This document shows, piece after piece, positions 25,683-38,653 of a stretch of DNA of 64,000 nucleotides. The notes beneath the pieces are model-generated. The model was given only the letters and a program-made list of their open reading frames with translations, did not search any database and was not told the origin of the DNA. The first letter of the stretch is position 1; every line of letters begins with the position of its first letter. The position numbers were made by a program, and so were the translations under genes. This stretch comes from Dichomitus squalens LYAD-421 SS1 (Eukaryota > Basidiomycota > Agaricomycetes > Polyporales > Polyporaceae): NCBI RefSeq assembly GCF_000275845.1, contig NW_006766887.1:1341390-1405389 (forward strand), written 5' to 3'.

Positions 25683-28600
25683 TATGACCGAATCGATCCA
25701 GAATATGCGGGGATATATTTGACGCGCCTACGCGCTCGCGTCTGGTGTGCCCTGACGAATGCCATCGAAGGACCGTGCGAGAACCAGCTGTCTGGGCGCC
25801 TTCGATTTCGTGATGTGCCTCGGGTGCGCGACGCGCCCGTCTTCCTAAGACAAGGTGAGCCTCCAACTCAAGTCCACGCGCACGTTCCCTATGTCTCGTC
25901 AAATCCGTTTTTTTTTCAGCAGCCCTCAATTTTCGGTATACGATCAGCTATGTAACATTCAATACGCCCTCCTCACCAGCGCCCACACACGAGTCCTCTG
26001 ACTGATCTTCGCGATTGCAGGGTCCAAAGCGGCTGATATGTCAGTTATTCTTGACATGTCTTCGAGCATTCAGTCCGTTCAGGCTTCCATCCGCTCACCC
26101 CCCGTTCGCGCCTGGCTTCGCGCACCCTAATCATGATTCGTATGGTTCTACAAGTGCTGAAATTTGTCGGCCATAGAGCGAGCGATGTCCCTGAGATAAC
26201 CACGAGCGCTAGCTTGAAGGCTACTAGCAGCCGTGAACCGGCTTGCAACCGAGGCCACGGCCCGAGCGTGCAGGCACTGGCTTTGCATTCGCTCAGTACT
26301 CAACCCAAAAAGCACCCAAAGGGCGGGGTCCACTGTGCAGGGTTCCGCAAGCCGAACCATGCAGGACGACGCTTGTGGAGCGCTCATTGATCGCGCCTCA
26401 AGGCCTCAAGCTCCGCCTGCTCGACGTGCCGTGTCGGGCGCTAGGTAGCGGATTGTTCAAGCGTTGCCTTATGTCGGAACTTCCTTGTGCTCTGTCGACC
26501 AGGGACATCTATTCCGCGGCTGACTGGCACAAGGATCATGTGAAGAAGGACCCTGAGCTGCGAGCACTGACGGTCCTTTACAATCGGAGCTATTCGGCGG
26601 CCTATACGAAAGGCCTACGATAGGCAACACCGTCACGGTACGCGCCGTGGATGGTGTGATTCTTCAGGCCCGATTGACGTTACTTGACAGGATCTGCGGC
26701 AAACATTGCTGATACGCATGCCATGCGATTATCCCCTTGTCCGAGCTGCATAGTGGTATGAAATTCAGGCATGGGGCTCCACCGACCTCAGGTGTCTGCT
26801 AGCATCGAACTCTGGAACTACAAACGCGCAGTCCATGGGATTCGGGGCAGGCCAAAGAGATTCAAGAAGACGTCACGAGGCTCCAAGGGATCTAGCACCT
26901 CCATTGTGGAGATAAAAAATGGCGTCGTCAGCACTTTGGGGAGCACCTAGCCTTGGCGATGTTCCGGTGTATGTTGAGCTGTTGCGTACCTGATGTGTTC
27001 GTTCCCGAGCCCTGGGACAGGCTCCGCCAAAAGTTGTAGCAAGAGGTGGATTAGCGATTGTGAACTTCGTCGGGATTCAATCCCAGCTGACAAATCGCCT
27101 TCAAGAGCAACGTGAGATGCCGTAGGGTAGCGAAAGTACGACGAATCCGACGTACTTTTTCAGGTCAACAGACCCTTCTTCAGGTGCGTGGGCAATTATT
27201 CGACATGCATAGTTGATTCCAGTAGGTAGCAAATCCAGCTGATACTTCGTAAGGCGGTATGCTGTTACCAGACAATGCGGCTGAAGTGGACAGCGGAGTC
27301 CGGCGATTGTGCTGCCAACGGATGGCTTGAGTTGTAATGGGTAACGTCAGTAGTCCAGTGTGTATGTGGGAGCCTGAGGACCCATGTAGGTAGAGCAAGA
27401 AGAAAAGTCTTGGATCAACATCGTTACGGGGAATCTGTTGTCGCCCATGTCCCGAGAAATGACAGTCGGGACAAGAGGTTACCCGTGAACAGAGGTCATA
27501 ATCCACAAGTACATCAGATCACTTACAGCTGTGTTGCGGGATATGTATAGGCAAGTTTGCCGAAGATCGCAAAGCATGAAGACGGAGGCGTGGTATGATC
27601 AAACAAGCTTTGAAGCAAAAGCACATACGGGTCTTGGATAGAAGAGCATGTCAGCAGCTAAGCTAGATCAGGTTAGGGTTGTTGGATATCCTGGATGACC
27701 TCTCGCAGGTGATAGTGGCTATGTCTGCGGAGTTGCCTATGAGTCCGGACCTATTATTCCAAGACGAGGATCTTCGGGTTTTGAAGCTATCATGTAAGGT
27801 TACATCCTCCTACCGAGGCATATCTCGACATCACAAGGCGGATGAATGAAGTTCCATCAGCACGATACATACACGGCCAGTGAAGCAGAAGCGTTGCTTG
27901 AGACGCAATGGACGCTCTGAAGCTGCACAGGAACACGAGACCATGGAGAGAGCAGGCAATCGCTGCTCACCGGCTCACCTGCCTTGACATTCACGCCACG
28001 AGTGCCGGGTCGGAGACTAAAGTCTACGGCGACATACCATATGGAGCAACGGGGAAGGCGCAGGGCGTCCAGCCATGCTTGCGCGCCAATGTGAGGTAAG
28101 ACATCGGAACGTTGTCTGTGGCCTATTCACAGGGACGTGCACTGCAACACATGCTGTACACACATACGTATACATGCAAGGAGACGGGCTAAGGTCTGGA
28201 GCTCAACTTTGCCAGCGGCGCTCACGTTGGTTGGACGCCAAGACTGCAGCTTGTCGTCTTTGGCGTTGCGCGCGCCCGACTGTTATGGGAGCTGTTGTAT
28301 CCCGCCTCAATTGGGACATATTTCCGCGCTTCTACTCGCGCTGATCAGTGGGATACGGCATGCGTGAGCCGATCGGACGACTCGTACAACCTCGCAAGCA
28401 CTGGCAACGGTGCCTACCTCTGGTCTGCATTCGATCCTGCGACAACATGACACCGATATCTTCCCATCCTGCACATGAGAGCCGCAAGCTAATGCCAATT
28501 CATTTGCCATGACAAGCATAAGGGACCGGTGAACCACATGACGGCCGCTACCTTGCACCGGCTTGCATGTGCTGACTCGGACCAAAAACGAAACTCTGCA

Positions 28601-31600
28601 CAAGCAGATCATCCACTTGCATCGATGCTGCAAGCTTACCTTGACATCGGTCTAGAAGCTACTGGTGGAACTGTCACTCCGCACGCAATTGATGGCATCT
28701 GTTCGGGACCTCACCGGCGTCCTCAGGATCTGGTATGTCTCCTTTGGCAGTTAGCGATCCATCCTGAGCTTCAAAGGCGAAGAGCTCACACCCGGCGAGA
28801 ACAAGCTGTAGAGTCATTTGTGTTCGTGGTACTAAAGGAATCAACAAAACATACAAAGATTCGAAGGGAGATGGGGGAAATTCTGGGGTTTCCGACTGAC
28901 GTATGTGTGTATGACGGTGGATCCGTCGACATCGGGTATATTCAGCTGCGCTCAGCAGTGATCGGTGACCACAGATTGCTGGTAGCTTTCAGCCACAGCA
29001 AGGAAGACTGTGGCGCAGGCGAGAAGCATTCCAGGCTTGTCAACCACACCGGATTTAACCGTGCATGCATACCTCGTGTTGCCGGAATGAAACGATTACT
29101 AACGAAGCTTATACCTTGTGCTACAGGAGCCTAATTGACACCGGGTGTAGCCATGCCCGACCCACTTACGTTGAAATGTGTGTTGATTTCGACCATGACT
29201 TAAAATCGGGAATCTATCAGACTTGCGCTGAGCAAAGACTCTATGGACACGGACCTGCAGTCTTGTGAATGAGCAACGCTCGTTGATAACGACACTTCGA
29301 GTTTTCATTTTCGACCTCCCGTCTTCATTGGCTCTCGCCAGCAATACATTGTGCCGCCCTCGCTGAGACACCGTGAATAATCCGACGACATGCAACACTA
29401 TGGAGTTTTACTTACGCGACCCCCCTGCAACGTTTCATTGCCACCCGACAGCGGGCCTGGCGGGATGGACTGATCTACAACATACTGTGACAAATTAGTG
29501 GTTCACGAAATTGCTCTCTCACAGATCTGCCAGCGTCGCGGCTGTTCATCTCAGTGACCCTTGACGTAGACAATGGACCATATCATGACCACAATTACAG
29601 GCCCGTAACTGTCCAATCTACCACCGCAAGATTTGATGCATGGTTAATTCGGGCGAATCGACTGCAATACGACAAATCCCCGGTACTTACCGTGTCCAAT
29701 GGTATGACGAGCATCGCCATTGGTCCCGAACGCGAAGCCGATTGGGACAGTGCTTCTTCCCATTCAATCGCGGAGAAATTCACTCCCACACATGAGACTT
29801 GATGTTCGTGCTGCGACATCGTTCAATCTGCGTACGATAGCCTTGATATTGACGAAATCAAACTCAGTCAGTAGCGACAACATAGGCAGTATGCATGCAG
29901 AGGAGTAAGACGGCGCCCGGCGAGATAAAACGACATTCGTGGGGATCCGCACTCAGCCTTCCGGAGTTTCGTTGTCGCGAATACTGGAGATGCAGGTTGG
30001 TCTCTTTGATGCGGTTGCTCGTCTGACTGGAAGAATGGTGACGGTAGTCAGCGTCCAGGCTGAAGGTAGAGCCGGAGAAGCTGAAACAAACCATGGTGAC
30101 GAACTCAAAATTGGATGCGGAGGCTGAAGAGAGCAACGCAGCACGCGTGCGGAGCAAAGGTGGCCGCAAGATGGAAGCTTGACAAATTGATGCGAAAGGA
30201 GCAATCGCTGAAGCGCGTGCACCGTTGAGCGTGTGTGCGAACAAAGACCACGTTCCGAGCATCCTGCATCATGGGCAGCCCAAACGCCCGTAGGTATCAA
30301 GAACCCCTAGCGTGCAGATAGATACTTCGGTCGACGGCTCAAAGGGGAACACGGGCCGCGACGAGTAATGGGAGAGGGGACTTTCCACTGAAGATAACCA
30401 TTGGGATGACGTCGTTGCACGCGAATGGTTCAGCAAGAATCTCAATGCTGAGAATGCTTCGTCCGCGACAGGGAAGCTCGACTTGCTCTATGCGGCTGAC
30501 ACCTACAACAAGTCATGAGAATCAGCCGAAGAACAAATGAACAATCAGGCTTACGTCTTCTGAGTAAGCTGTGGCGCCTCCAGGAGGACCGGGATATGTG
30601 CTGTCACGGTACCGCAGAACCTGTGGACGAGCTGCGCGGTGTCAACCCCTGGTAGACGAGAGAAATAGCGACCAGCATGAAGTTCCTGAAACCAGGTCCA
30701 ACACCCAATTCCTGGATTTGAAATAAGGGTACGACACGGATTCCGGTGGGGTGCCGGCACCTCGATGCAGCCTGGAACTGCCGTGCGGGTCGCAAACACC
30801 ATCTGCTTGTCAGCTGTCACTGTAACACTGCCATATGAGAGGTGTCCATGTCGTCTCATGGCGAGCAGTGCCGAAAAAATCAAGAATTCAGCATACGAAC
30901 AATCTGATGCCCTTGGATACGATTCACATGCTTACTGCTGCGACCGAGCCAAACGTGAGCTTTTGATACTTCACCCAGAATTACCATCGTTGAAGTTGGT
31001 GCAATGGCAGCTGTACTGATCTACTGGAACAGTAAGGTTTGTGGGAACGGGATATACGAGACGTCATTGACGAGACCACTGTTCATCTTCTGAAAACACC
31101 TTGAAATGTCTGAATATCCCGATCGCTGTCTGAACGAGCTGATACGAAGTGGCGCTCAGACACGATGTGGCCATAGGTGTGAGTAGCGCAGCTGTAGACC
31201 CCACCCGACGTCATTCAGGTCTAGGCACCATGTCCAACGGCGCCCAGATGGTGAGTTGAGCGAGCTGGAGAGGACGATCATCCAATGGACCAATCCTACG
31301 TGAGCGGAGCGGAGATTCAGCGATTTATTGTGCGATTCGATACCATGAGAGTCATAGCTTAGCTGCTTACCTCGCAACTATGGGGATCGTCTCCCAGTCA
31401 GGGACCGTCTCGGTGTGTATGTGAAGCCGAGCCATGCCGGAAGCATCCTTCGCATTCAGTCAAATGCAAAACTCCGTTGTATGCACACCCGCTGTCCCAT
31501 GTTACGTCCAACAGGTACGCACTCACGATCTCCGCCTCCGCCGTCTGTTGAGCTTCAGCCCCAATTTGAGATGTCGCATAGCTCCTGGAAGTATCAATTT

Positions 31601-31838
31601 CTCGGGCTGCTGCTCAGAACAGTGTAGATAGTCGGGAAAGTGAGTGATTATAAGGACGGACATCATGATGGTAGAGGGGACAAAAGAGGACGCGTCGGGG
31701 ACGCGAGCGTGACGGAGTTGGCATCACATGACCGAGTCACAATTGGGAGCATCGCTGCGGCACTAAGAGGTTCGTCTGCCGTCGACATCGATCCCCTCTT
31801 CCCCAGTTCGCTCTTTGATGGTTCTCTGATTGCACATA
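25683..31838. other. Gene-poor, lower-GC island with one 201-residue ORF
   Basis: GC content drops relative to the gene blocks. The longest frame, 28529..29134 (+), contains LVCLLWQLAIHPELQRRR, which resembles the I/J-helix region of fungal cytochromes P450. The ExxR and heme-cysteine motifs are not seen downstream, so it is at most a relic. Another open stretch near 30385-30505 includes HWDDVVAREWFSKNLNAEN but ends quickly. No functional gene is supported. Confidence 0.35.
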
Positions 31839-33426
31839 ATGGTGAACACAAGGGGCTCGAGCAGTAGACGAACGAGATCCGCCTCCAAGGACACTAGGAA
31901 GGAGCCCCGTCCCGATCCCAAGCCCTCTCGCCGCAAGTCTGCACAGGCCAAAACCACGGACAAAGGTACGTTTTGATCGGTATATGCTTGATCACGCGTG
32001 AGATTTATGCATGTGGAAGCCCGGAGGACAAAGAGCGTTGGAGCGAGAGCTACGAAACCACCCGGGCGCGCTACTTCAAGTCAGGGTTCTGTACTTTCGA
32101 GCCCCCCTCGCACGCAGTCCATGGCTTCGTCTTCCACTGCAACGCGTACTGAGCGAGAACGCAAGCCTGTTGAACCCACTTTGGCGTCCACCCGTACCCG
32201 TCGTGGATCTGTCATTGCTACGCCTGTGGCGGAACCCGCGAGCAATCGTAATGTCTCCTCCCGCACCCCTGCTTCACTGGCGCCATCCCGATCCGTGAGG
32301 AAAAGGAAGATCGAGGAAGTCGAGGTAGTTGTCTCGCCCCCGAAGCGCCAGCGAGGTAATCTCGGTGACGGAGAGGAGACCGACGTACGTTCCATCGTTG
32401 AGCGTCTACAGGCCGACGAACAGGCGCTTCGCAAACGCGAACTCGCGCTGAAGAAGCGAGAGGCTGCGGTGGAAAAAATGGAGAAGAAGGCGATGGAGAA
32501 GGCCGAGAAAGTCACGAAGATGTTGAAGCGCATCCGAAGTGAGAAGCTCGCAGTTCAAGCACAGGTGAAGGACATGCAGGGGCGAGTGGAAGCGCTCACC
32601 GCGATGATCACTACGCTGGAGAATAAGTGTCGTGAGAGGAATGCGGAGGTGATCACCTCGCCAGCTTCATCCCCAGGCGGATTAGATACGCATTGGGTGC
32701 TCACGCAGCTTGAAGATCAGTTCCAGTGCTCTATGTGCGTCGTATTTCGTCTCATCTGCTCATCTGCTCATTGAAATGCTGTCTTCGCGCTCTATTCTGA
32801 CCAGCTGCTTCGAGGTCATGTACGTAGTTTTTGCAGGCCTTCGAGATCCAGTCTCACATTCAGTCTATTGTACCAACCTTATTCAGGGCCTGTCCCTACC
32901 AACTCAACCACGGGCTCTGCGGACATACTTTCTGCGCCCTTTGTCTCTTGCAGTGGTGTTTCGCTGCCGTGCACCGCGGCTGCGGATACTGGCATGACGC
33001 TCTAGAATGTCCACTCTGTCGTGCAGAGCTTCCGTACACACCCGATGTGACTCCGCGGCAGATGTGCACACTCCCTTTCGTTCCATGTCGCCTCGCAGAC
33101 ACCACTATCAAGATGCTGCTCGGGTTACTCAAGGATGCTGCCGAGGCCGATATCAATGGTCGTGGAGCTTGCTCTGGAGCGAATCCCAAGTTGGACGATA
33201 GGGTCGTAGCTTGGAGCCGGAACGGGAACTCAAGGGTAGAGTGGGAGAGTCGCGATGCGTGAGTGCTTAATTTGATCCTTGTGTATGGTGCATTGACTTG
33301 TATCCTTCCCTGATGCTTACTTGTTACAGGAGAGGTCGTGCTGAGATGACATTGCTGGTCAACAACTGGGCAAACCTTGGGGGCGAAGATTTTGTCGCTC
33401 TCAAGGATCGGCTTGACCTGCAATAG
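31839..33426 (+). CDS. Coiled-coil RING-finger protein (probable E3 ubiquitin ligase)
   Basis: Exons 31839..31965, 32020..32734, 32805..32819, 32887..33258 and 33330..33426 encode 441 residues. A basic Ser/Thr-rich N-terminal region with KRKIEEVEVVVSPPKRQR (nuclear-signal-like) leads to a long charged coiled coil, about residues 165-255, including ALRKRELALKKREAAVEKME. A C3HC4-like RING follows from about C279 to C329: CSIC, then CGHTFCALC, then CPLC. Exon 3 is only 15 nt and carries the second cysteine of CSIC. Skipping it loses CFEVM and breaks the RING. RING domains recruit E2 enzymes, so ubiquitin ligase activity is inferred; the substrate is unknown. The gene is convergent with ARP8. Confidence 0.85.
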
Positions 33427-33867
33427 TGCCCTCGCCATGCTCACAGCTCCTTCTCTTTTCCGCCTCCCTCACTATTCTTCCTTCCATCGACGTGTCGCTT
33501 GTGACGGGAGTGCCTATCTCGGCTTCTGCTTGCAGCAATCGCACCCAAACTGTACATTATACCCCGCGCATACGGTAATACTCGCAAACACTCTCCGACT
33601 GTCCCTTCTATAGTCGCTTTCCATGTTGTCTTTGTCCCCTCTAGCGCAGCCTTCCCCTCTTCCCAATCACCTCATGATCCTGCAGATACGTACGCCACGA
33701 GCTCAGCATTCCCCTTCCCTCGAATTCCAGTCAATACTGTACATTACATCTAAATCCGCACCTCCGCCGTCGATCGCTTCCTCTTTCATTCAGTCGTCCG
33801 TATGTGCATTCGTTCTAGATTCATGTGACAGCCGCAGATATAGTTGGTAGTCCGTCTAGTCGCAGTA

Positions 33868-34870
33868 TTCATCTTTAGATTGGAGGCTTCTATCTTCCCG
33901 CGTGTGCGGACGTCAACGGGCATGCCATTCGATATCGACTTGACGTCGACTTGGGTGCCCGTAAGTTACAGCCTCCGCACCGGCTTGCAGGGTCCGGGAC
34001 CACCACAGCTCGGTGCCTGGTGCCTAATCCTCCTTCTCAATCAACCATTGACGGAGGCCTCGTTGCCACCCACAACCTTCTTCAGCCCTAGCAACTTAAG
34101 GTTCGTCCCTAGACATTCTCGAAATCCCATTCGCTGTCCCCGGCTTCCGAACTCGAGCTTTACCAGTTCGTCCTTGCGTCACTAGGCACTTCTTCCAACA
34201 ACGCGATTGTGTCCTCCGAGAGCGCGGAGCCTTTGATCCCACTTACAGCCAACCAATCGGTGCCAATACAATACTTCGAAGGGCGTGTCAGTACTGGGCG
34301 CGCTATCGATGAATTGCCCGACATATCGATGATTCGTGTGGACTTAAGTGAGCACCAGCTGCGAACATGCCGAGCATCAAAGCGAGCACCTCGAGAGGCC
34401 GCATGACTCGTGTTCTAGCCTCCGACTTCCAAGCTGCTGCTGCACAACGGACCATACGTGTCTGTAACGTGGCTTTCCTGATTCCGAATTTGGTGAGTGT
34501 GCGCACAGGGCTTCTAGCTCAAGGGTTAATTGCACTCGAGTCGGCACGTCGTGCCATAGACTGATGGGTGCAATACCATCATCAGGACTCGTACCGCGTC
34601 GACCTATCGAACTTTGCAATCATTCCTGTGATCATCCAGGGAGCCGTACAGCAGGTCTCTGGCACTATGCACAACAGACGTGCCGGTCAGAATTCCACAA
34701 TACCCATCAAGCCGCAGGCCAAGGCCTTGTGCTCCCGTTTAGATGTGCGTCCGATCGTGCGCTCCGCTGTTTTACCAGCAGGCACGGTCGCAATGTCCAG
34801 GCGCCGCGAGGAGTCGGTGGGCGATATCAGGGCGTGCAGCGGTGCGCTGAAAGCAAACAAGGTTGATCAT
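33868..34870 (+). pseudogene. Possible aspartic-protease-like (A1) relic
   Basis: A segment ending GMPFDIDLTSTWVP at a GTAAGT donor (33961) resembles the strand leading into and past the first catalytic loop of pepsin-like proteases, but the Asp-Thr-Gly triad is absent. A second segment from an acceptor at about 34167 contains SVPIQYFEGRVSTGRAIDEL, which fits the flap-region pattern of the family. Further frames downstream are broken. The likeness is by eye and weak; it could be coincidence. If real, the gene is inactive or highly diverged. Confidence 0.22.
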
Positions 34871-35109
34871 TTGTCATGACATGCGCAACGTCGGCACAAG
34901 TCATGCGGTATTCCATGAGAAGACCAAGACACGACTCGAGCGCTGCTAGGGCCTGGACAAACATCGAGCGCACGACATATCAATTGTCAAGCCGTACATT
35001 GAATCCAAACATTCATCGATCCGGGCTGTCAGGCGGCACATCGATCCCAAGGGTGCGGACGTGGGGCCCTATCCAGCTCGCCGTACTCTTAATACCAAGA
35101 AAGGTACAC

Positions 35110-38100
35110 TCAAAGGTAGAAGCAGCGCTCTTTGAGGGCGCGCATGCCGAAGAGTTCCTGCAGAAAAGGACCCGATATCAGTACACGTATAAACGATTCA
35201 TCCGATATGTGGAGAAGACACCAAGTCAAAATCGTCCAGAAACCCAGCATAAGGCGAGCGAGCAACACACCACGCCAATCGGAATGAACATGACAACAAC
35301 GAGAAGTGGGGTGAAGGAGAATACAATGGGCGGAGGAGCGATTTCTGGCATGATGCAGGAGCGGGCTGCACTGATTTTGACTTACCCAATCCGCGCCGGT
35401 GATCCAGAGGTCCGCGACACCATCCATCTTGCCGAGCACGGCGGCGCCCTTCCATGCAAGGACACGCGGATCTACGTCCTTGGGCGGAGGTATGATCTGC
35501 ACTTTCTCCATGTTAGGCACCAGGGGTGTTGCTATTGCTTGTAGCCTGTCGTGTAGCACGAGGGTGAATGACAGGTCAGTCGATCGCGATGGTGGTATCC
35601 TGGAGTAATGTGGATGCAATGTTGATGTGCTCACCGGCTCTCGAGTGCGTGAGCCATTCCAGGCACTAGTGCAGTCCCGCCGATAACCAAGACAGCCTGA
35701 AGATATTTACGAATCTTCTCGTCTCCTCCCGCTGCTCGCGCACTATTGAAGATCGCGACATCCAAGGGAAGCTTGCTTGCCTCGAAAGCTACATCGATGT
35801 TGAACGCGCTGAAGGGCATTTGAGTGGGGATGTGTGGAGGAGGCGGATGCGTTGCAGTGACAGTTTGAGAAGCAGCCTTGTCGTCCAGTTGGTCGACGTC
35901 GATGACTTCCACGGCGGCGTCTGGCGCTGCAGACTTCTCCTTCTCCTTCGCCTTCTCCTTGTCCGTGTCTGGTCCTAGAAGCTTGTCGGTCGACTCGGGT
36001 TCAGATTTGACCTTTCTTTCGTCCTCCTTTTCACTTCCACCCTCGTCTTTCTCGGTCTCATCGTCCTTGCCTTCTTCGCCCTTCGAGTCTTTACCACGTG
36101 ACTCCGCAACGGTCGCGTCACCCATCTCCACGTCTCCACCCTGGTCCTCCTTGGCTGCCTGAGCGGATTCTTCAGCAGACGGAGTAACGGGGGCCGTCGC
36201 TGAAGCTACGAGAAGTGCAACACGTGCAAATCAGACGTTGAATCAACCTGACCATCGACGCATATGCCAACTGTCGGGCTTACCACTCGCTCCTGGTTGG
36301 GGAGACACGGCAAGCGACTGACCTTCAGTTGTTGCTGGAGTCTGTAACGCAGGCGTGACAAGCAACGGTGCCTGTTCCAGGGTGGTGGGGGGAGGGACTA
36401 CAGGGAATAGGTGTTGCGTGGATATCATCATCGCTTGAGTCTATAGACATCGCCGTTCGAAATGGGGTCAGCTCAGGTCCACGAACGCCATGTGCAGCAG
36501 TGATTATGAAGGCGGACGCACATATCGCTCGGAGAGCTTGTCTGCACTTTGCTCGACCATCTCTTCCGCCATGTCCGGGGCACGCATGAGGAAACGCATT
36601 CCAGCTCTCTTCTGCTCGAACTCGATCACGCGAGGCTCAAACAGGCACTGCACAGCGGTTTAGCGAAGAATTGTGACTGGGTGACCCATGTCGCACCATA
36701 GCAGCAAGAATGATCTCGTCATATGCCCGAAGGCCGTACTTCTCCGTGGCATGGCCGGGTCTTCGGACGGAGAAGTCGTAGAGGTTAAGCGCAACATCCC
36801 CCTAGAAAGTATGGTCAGTGACCAGCACAATCCTAGCCCATGCGCACACTCACCTCTGCCAAGGTACATAGTCGCGCCTTGAGGTCTTCCATAACCTTCC
36901 AGTCGTACGAACGAGCAAGGTTGATGTCACGATAGGGAAAGCCGATTTTCTCCAGCAAGACATACAGGAACTCGGTTATGTCGTTCCCGCCCATACTGAG
37001 TACCATCCTGTTGCGACCAGTCAGAAGCGTGGGGCGATACCGAGACAGTAAGCAACTACCTAGTGTCCGCTATCACCAAGCCGTCATCTACGCAGGCGAT
37101 GCTTGTCTTAACGGCACCCATGTCGACGACACACGCATTAGAAATGCCAGCGCCGTAGGTTGCGGCTAAAGACTCCTGCAAAGCGGAGGTCAGCAAGTGT
37201 AGACGGCAGTGGCATAGGCATCAGTACTTGCTGCGCACAGATCTGTTTGAAGCCCATGTCGACTAGCAGAATCCTAACGAGCGACTCAACGTAGAGGCGG
37301 TCATAGTAGTCCGGGATTACCAGGACTACAGAATGATCCTGTAGACGGATGGTGAGTATCGCAAGAAGGTCAACTGGTACACCTGCACAAACCTTATATG
37401 CGCTCGGTTCAATGCCCTTCAACTTCAGCGACTCGCGAAAGATGGTTTCAATGTCGCTGAGGATCAGCTGGGCGGAAGGGTAATCGCGAGTGTTAAAGTT
37501 GCCGCCGTAAATTGGCCATCGCATGATATATCCCATCTCCTCTGGATTGGCAAGACGAAGGGCTGTCTCGCCCACAAGGTACGGCTCTTCTGAGGAATGT
37601 ATCCAATCCACATGGTAGGGGTCATTAACCTCAGGGATGATCTCTGGCCTGAACTGTTCATTGAATGTTGTCGCGATACTTGCGGAGTTCGTTGTTACCC
37701 GCAACTTGTAAAACCGCATCCGGTCGCGCAAGGAGACGGTAATCGCTGCGACTTTGGCGTCGAACTAATATATACAACTCAACGCTCGATTCATATTACC
37801 GGTCCGCAGTATGGCACATACGCACAGGATCGTCCGACGCTACATTGACCGCGTACTCATCTCCCGGAGGCGCGGTCGTAGAGGGAGTAGAGCGTTTGCG
37901 GTCCTCCCGAGGTCGCGAAATGCCTTCCACATACGTTTGAGAGGGAACTGTGGACGAATATCTGCGAGCGATGACATTGGGGACACTTAGGGGTGTCACG
38001 TCGGAAGCGCGACCTATTCGAAGGAATCTAGAACCGGGATGAATTACGATGACTTTGGCTCCACGCCTGGTCTATGTAACACGTTAGACAGACACAACCT

Positions 38101-38381
38101 ATGATGTGACTGCAGCGTACCTCCGTAGGAGTGGCCGCCCCTGCCTCGTCTGACACGGTCCTCGTCCTGTGCGCGCGTATCGCATTCCGGGACCATACCG
38201 TCTGAGATTCCGACTTCAGGTATGTCGAGCCAACGTGCTTCGGATTCGGTCTGTCAACACGGCGTCACCACTGCTCAATGGGCAAGTGCGCCCCCGTCTG
38301 TACGCACGCGAGAGGAACATGGAAGGAGGTGTACCGCAGGGCGGACTCGTCTCTTTTCGCGTTGGGGATTCCCCGTGGCAT
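35110..38381 (-). CDS. ARP8: Actin-related protein 8 (INO80 complex subunit)
   Basis: Thirteen exons join in phase: complement(35110..35157, 35386..35545, 35635..36205, 36284..36440, 36522..36647, 36697..36801, 36854..37007, 37060..37175, 37228..37338, 37393..37764, 37826..38071, 38121..38250, 38335..38381), giving 780 residues. Arp8 binds DNA and nucleosomes within the INO80 remodeller. Diagnostic stretches are VIVIHPGSRFLRIGRASDV, MGYIMRWPIYGGNFN, DHSVVLVIPDYYDRLYVESL, VVDMGAVKTSIACVDDG, and the C-terminal VLAWKGAAVLGKMDG...ITGADW...LKERCFYL. A family-typical acidic/Lys-rich insert lies in exon 11. The start at 38381 was chosen because it joins in frame to TYLKSESQTVW. Intron 37339..37392 is 54 nt and has no stop, so retention would add 18 residues. 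The start exon lies 189 bp from the tRNA-Pro gene. Confidence 0.93.
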
Positions 38382-38569
38382 CAGAAGTCACGTACGTGCA
38401 GGTCGTCAGAGAAACAGCGTAGAACAGAGGGCCATGAACGAGAGGAAGAAGCTATATTGCCGCATGGCGCGCTGCCCAACACGGTCAACGTTCGCGGACA
38501 AGTCGTATCGTCTTCTGGCGTCCAGATATCGCAGCTATACTAGACGGCTATGTGAACTCCCTTTCCAAT

Positions 38570-38653
38570 GGCCTGGTGGTCTAGTAGTATGATTCCTTCT
38601 TAGGGCTTTGCAGCATTTGGAGGAGGTCCCGGGTTCAATTCCCGGCCAGGCCC
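38570..38653 (+). tRNA. tRNA-Pro(AGG) with 12-nt intron
   Basis: This is the second copy of the gene at 5526, identical in every exon position. The intron reads CTTTGCAGCATT at 37/38. A T run (CCCTTTT) follows the discriminator base and should terminate Pol III transcription. The flanks share no obvious sequence with the first copy. Confidence 0.95.
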
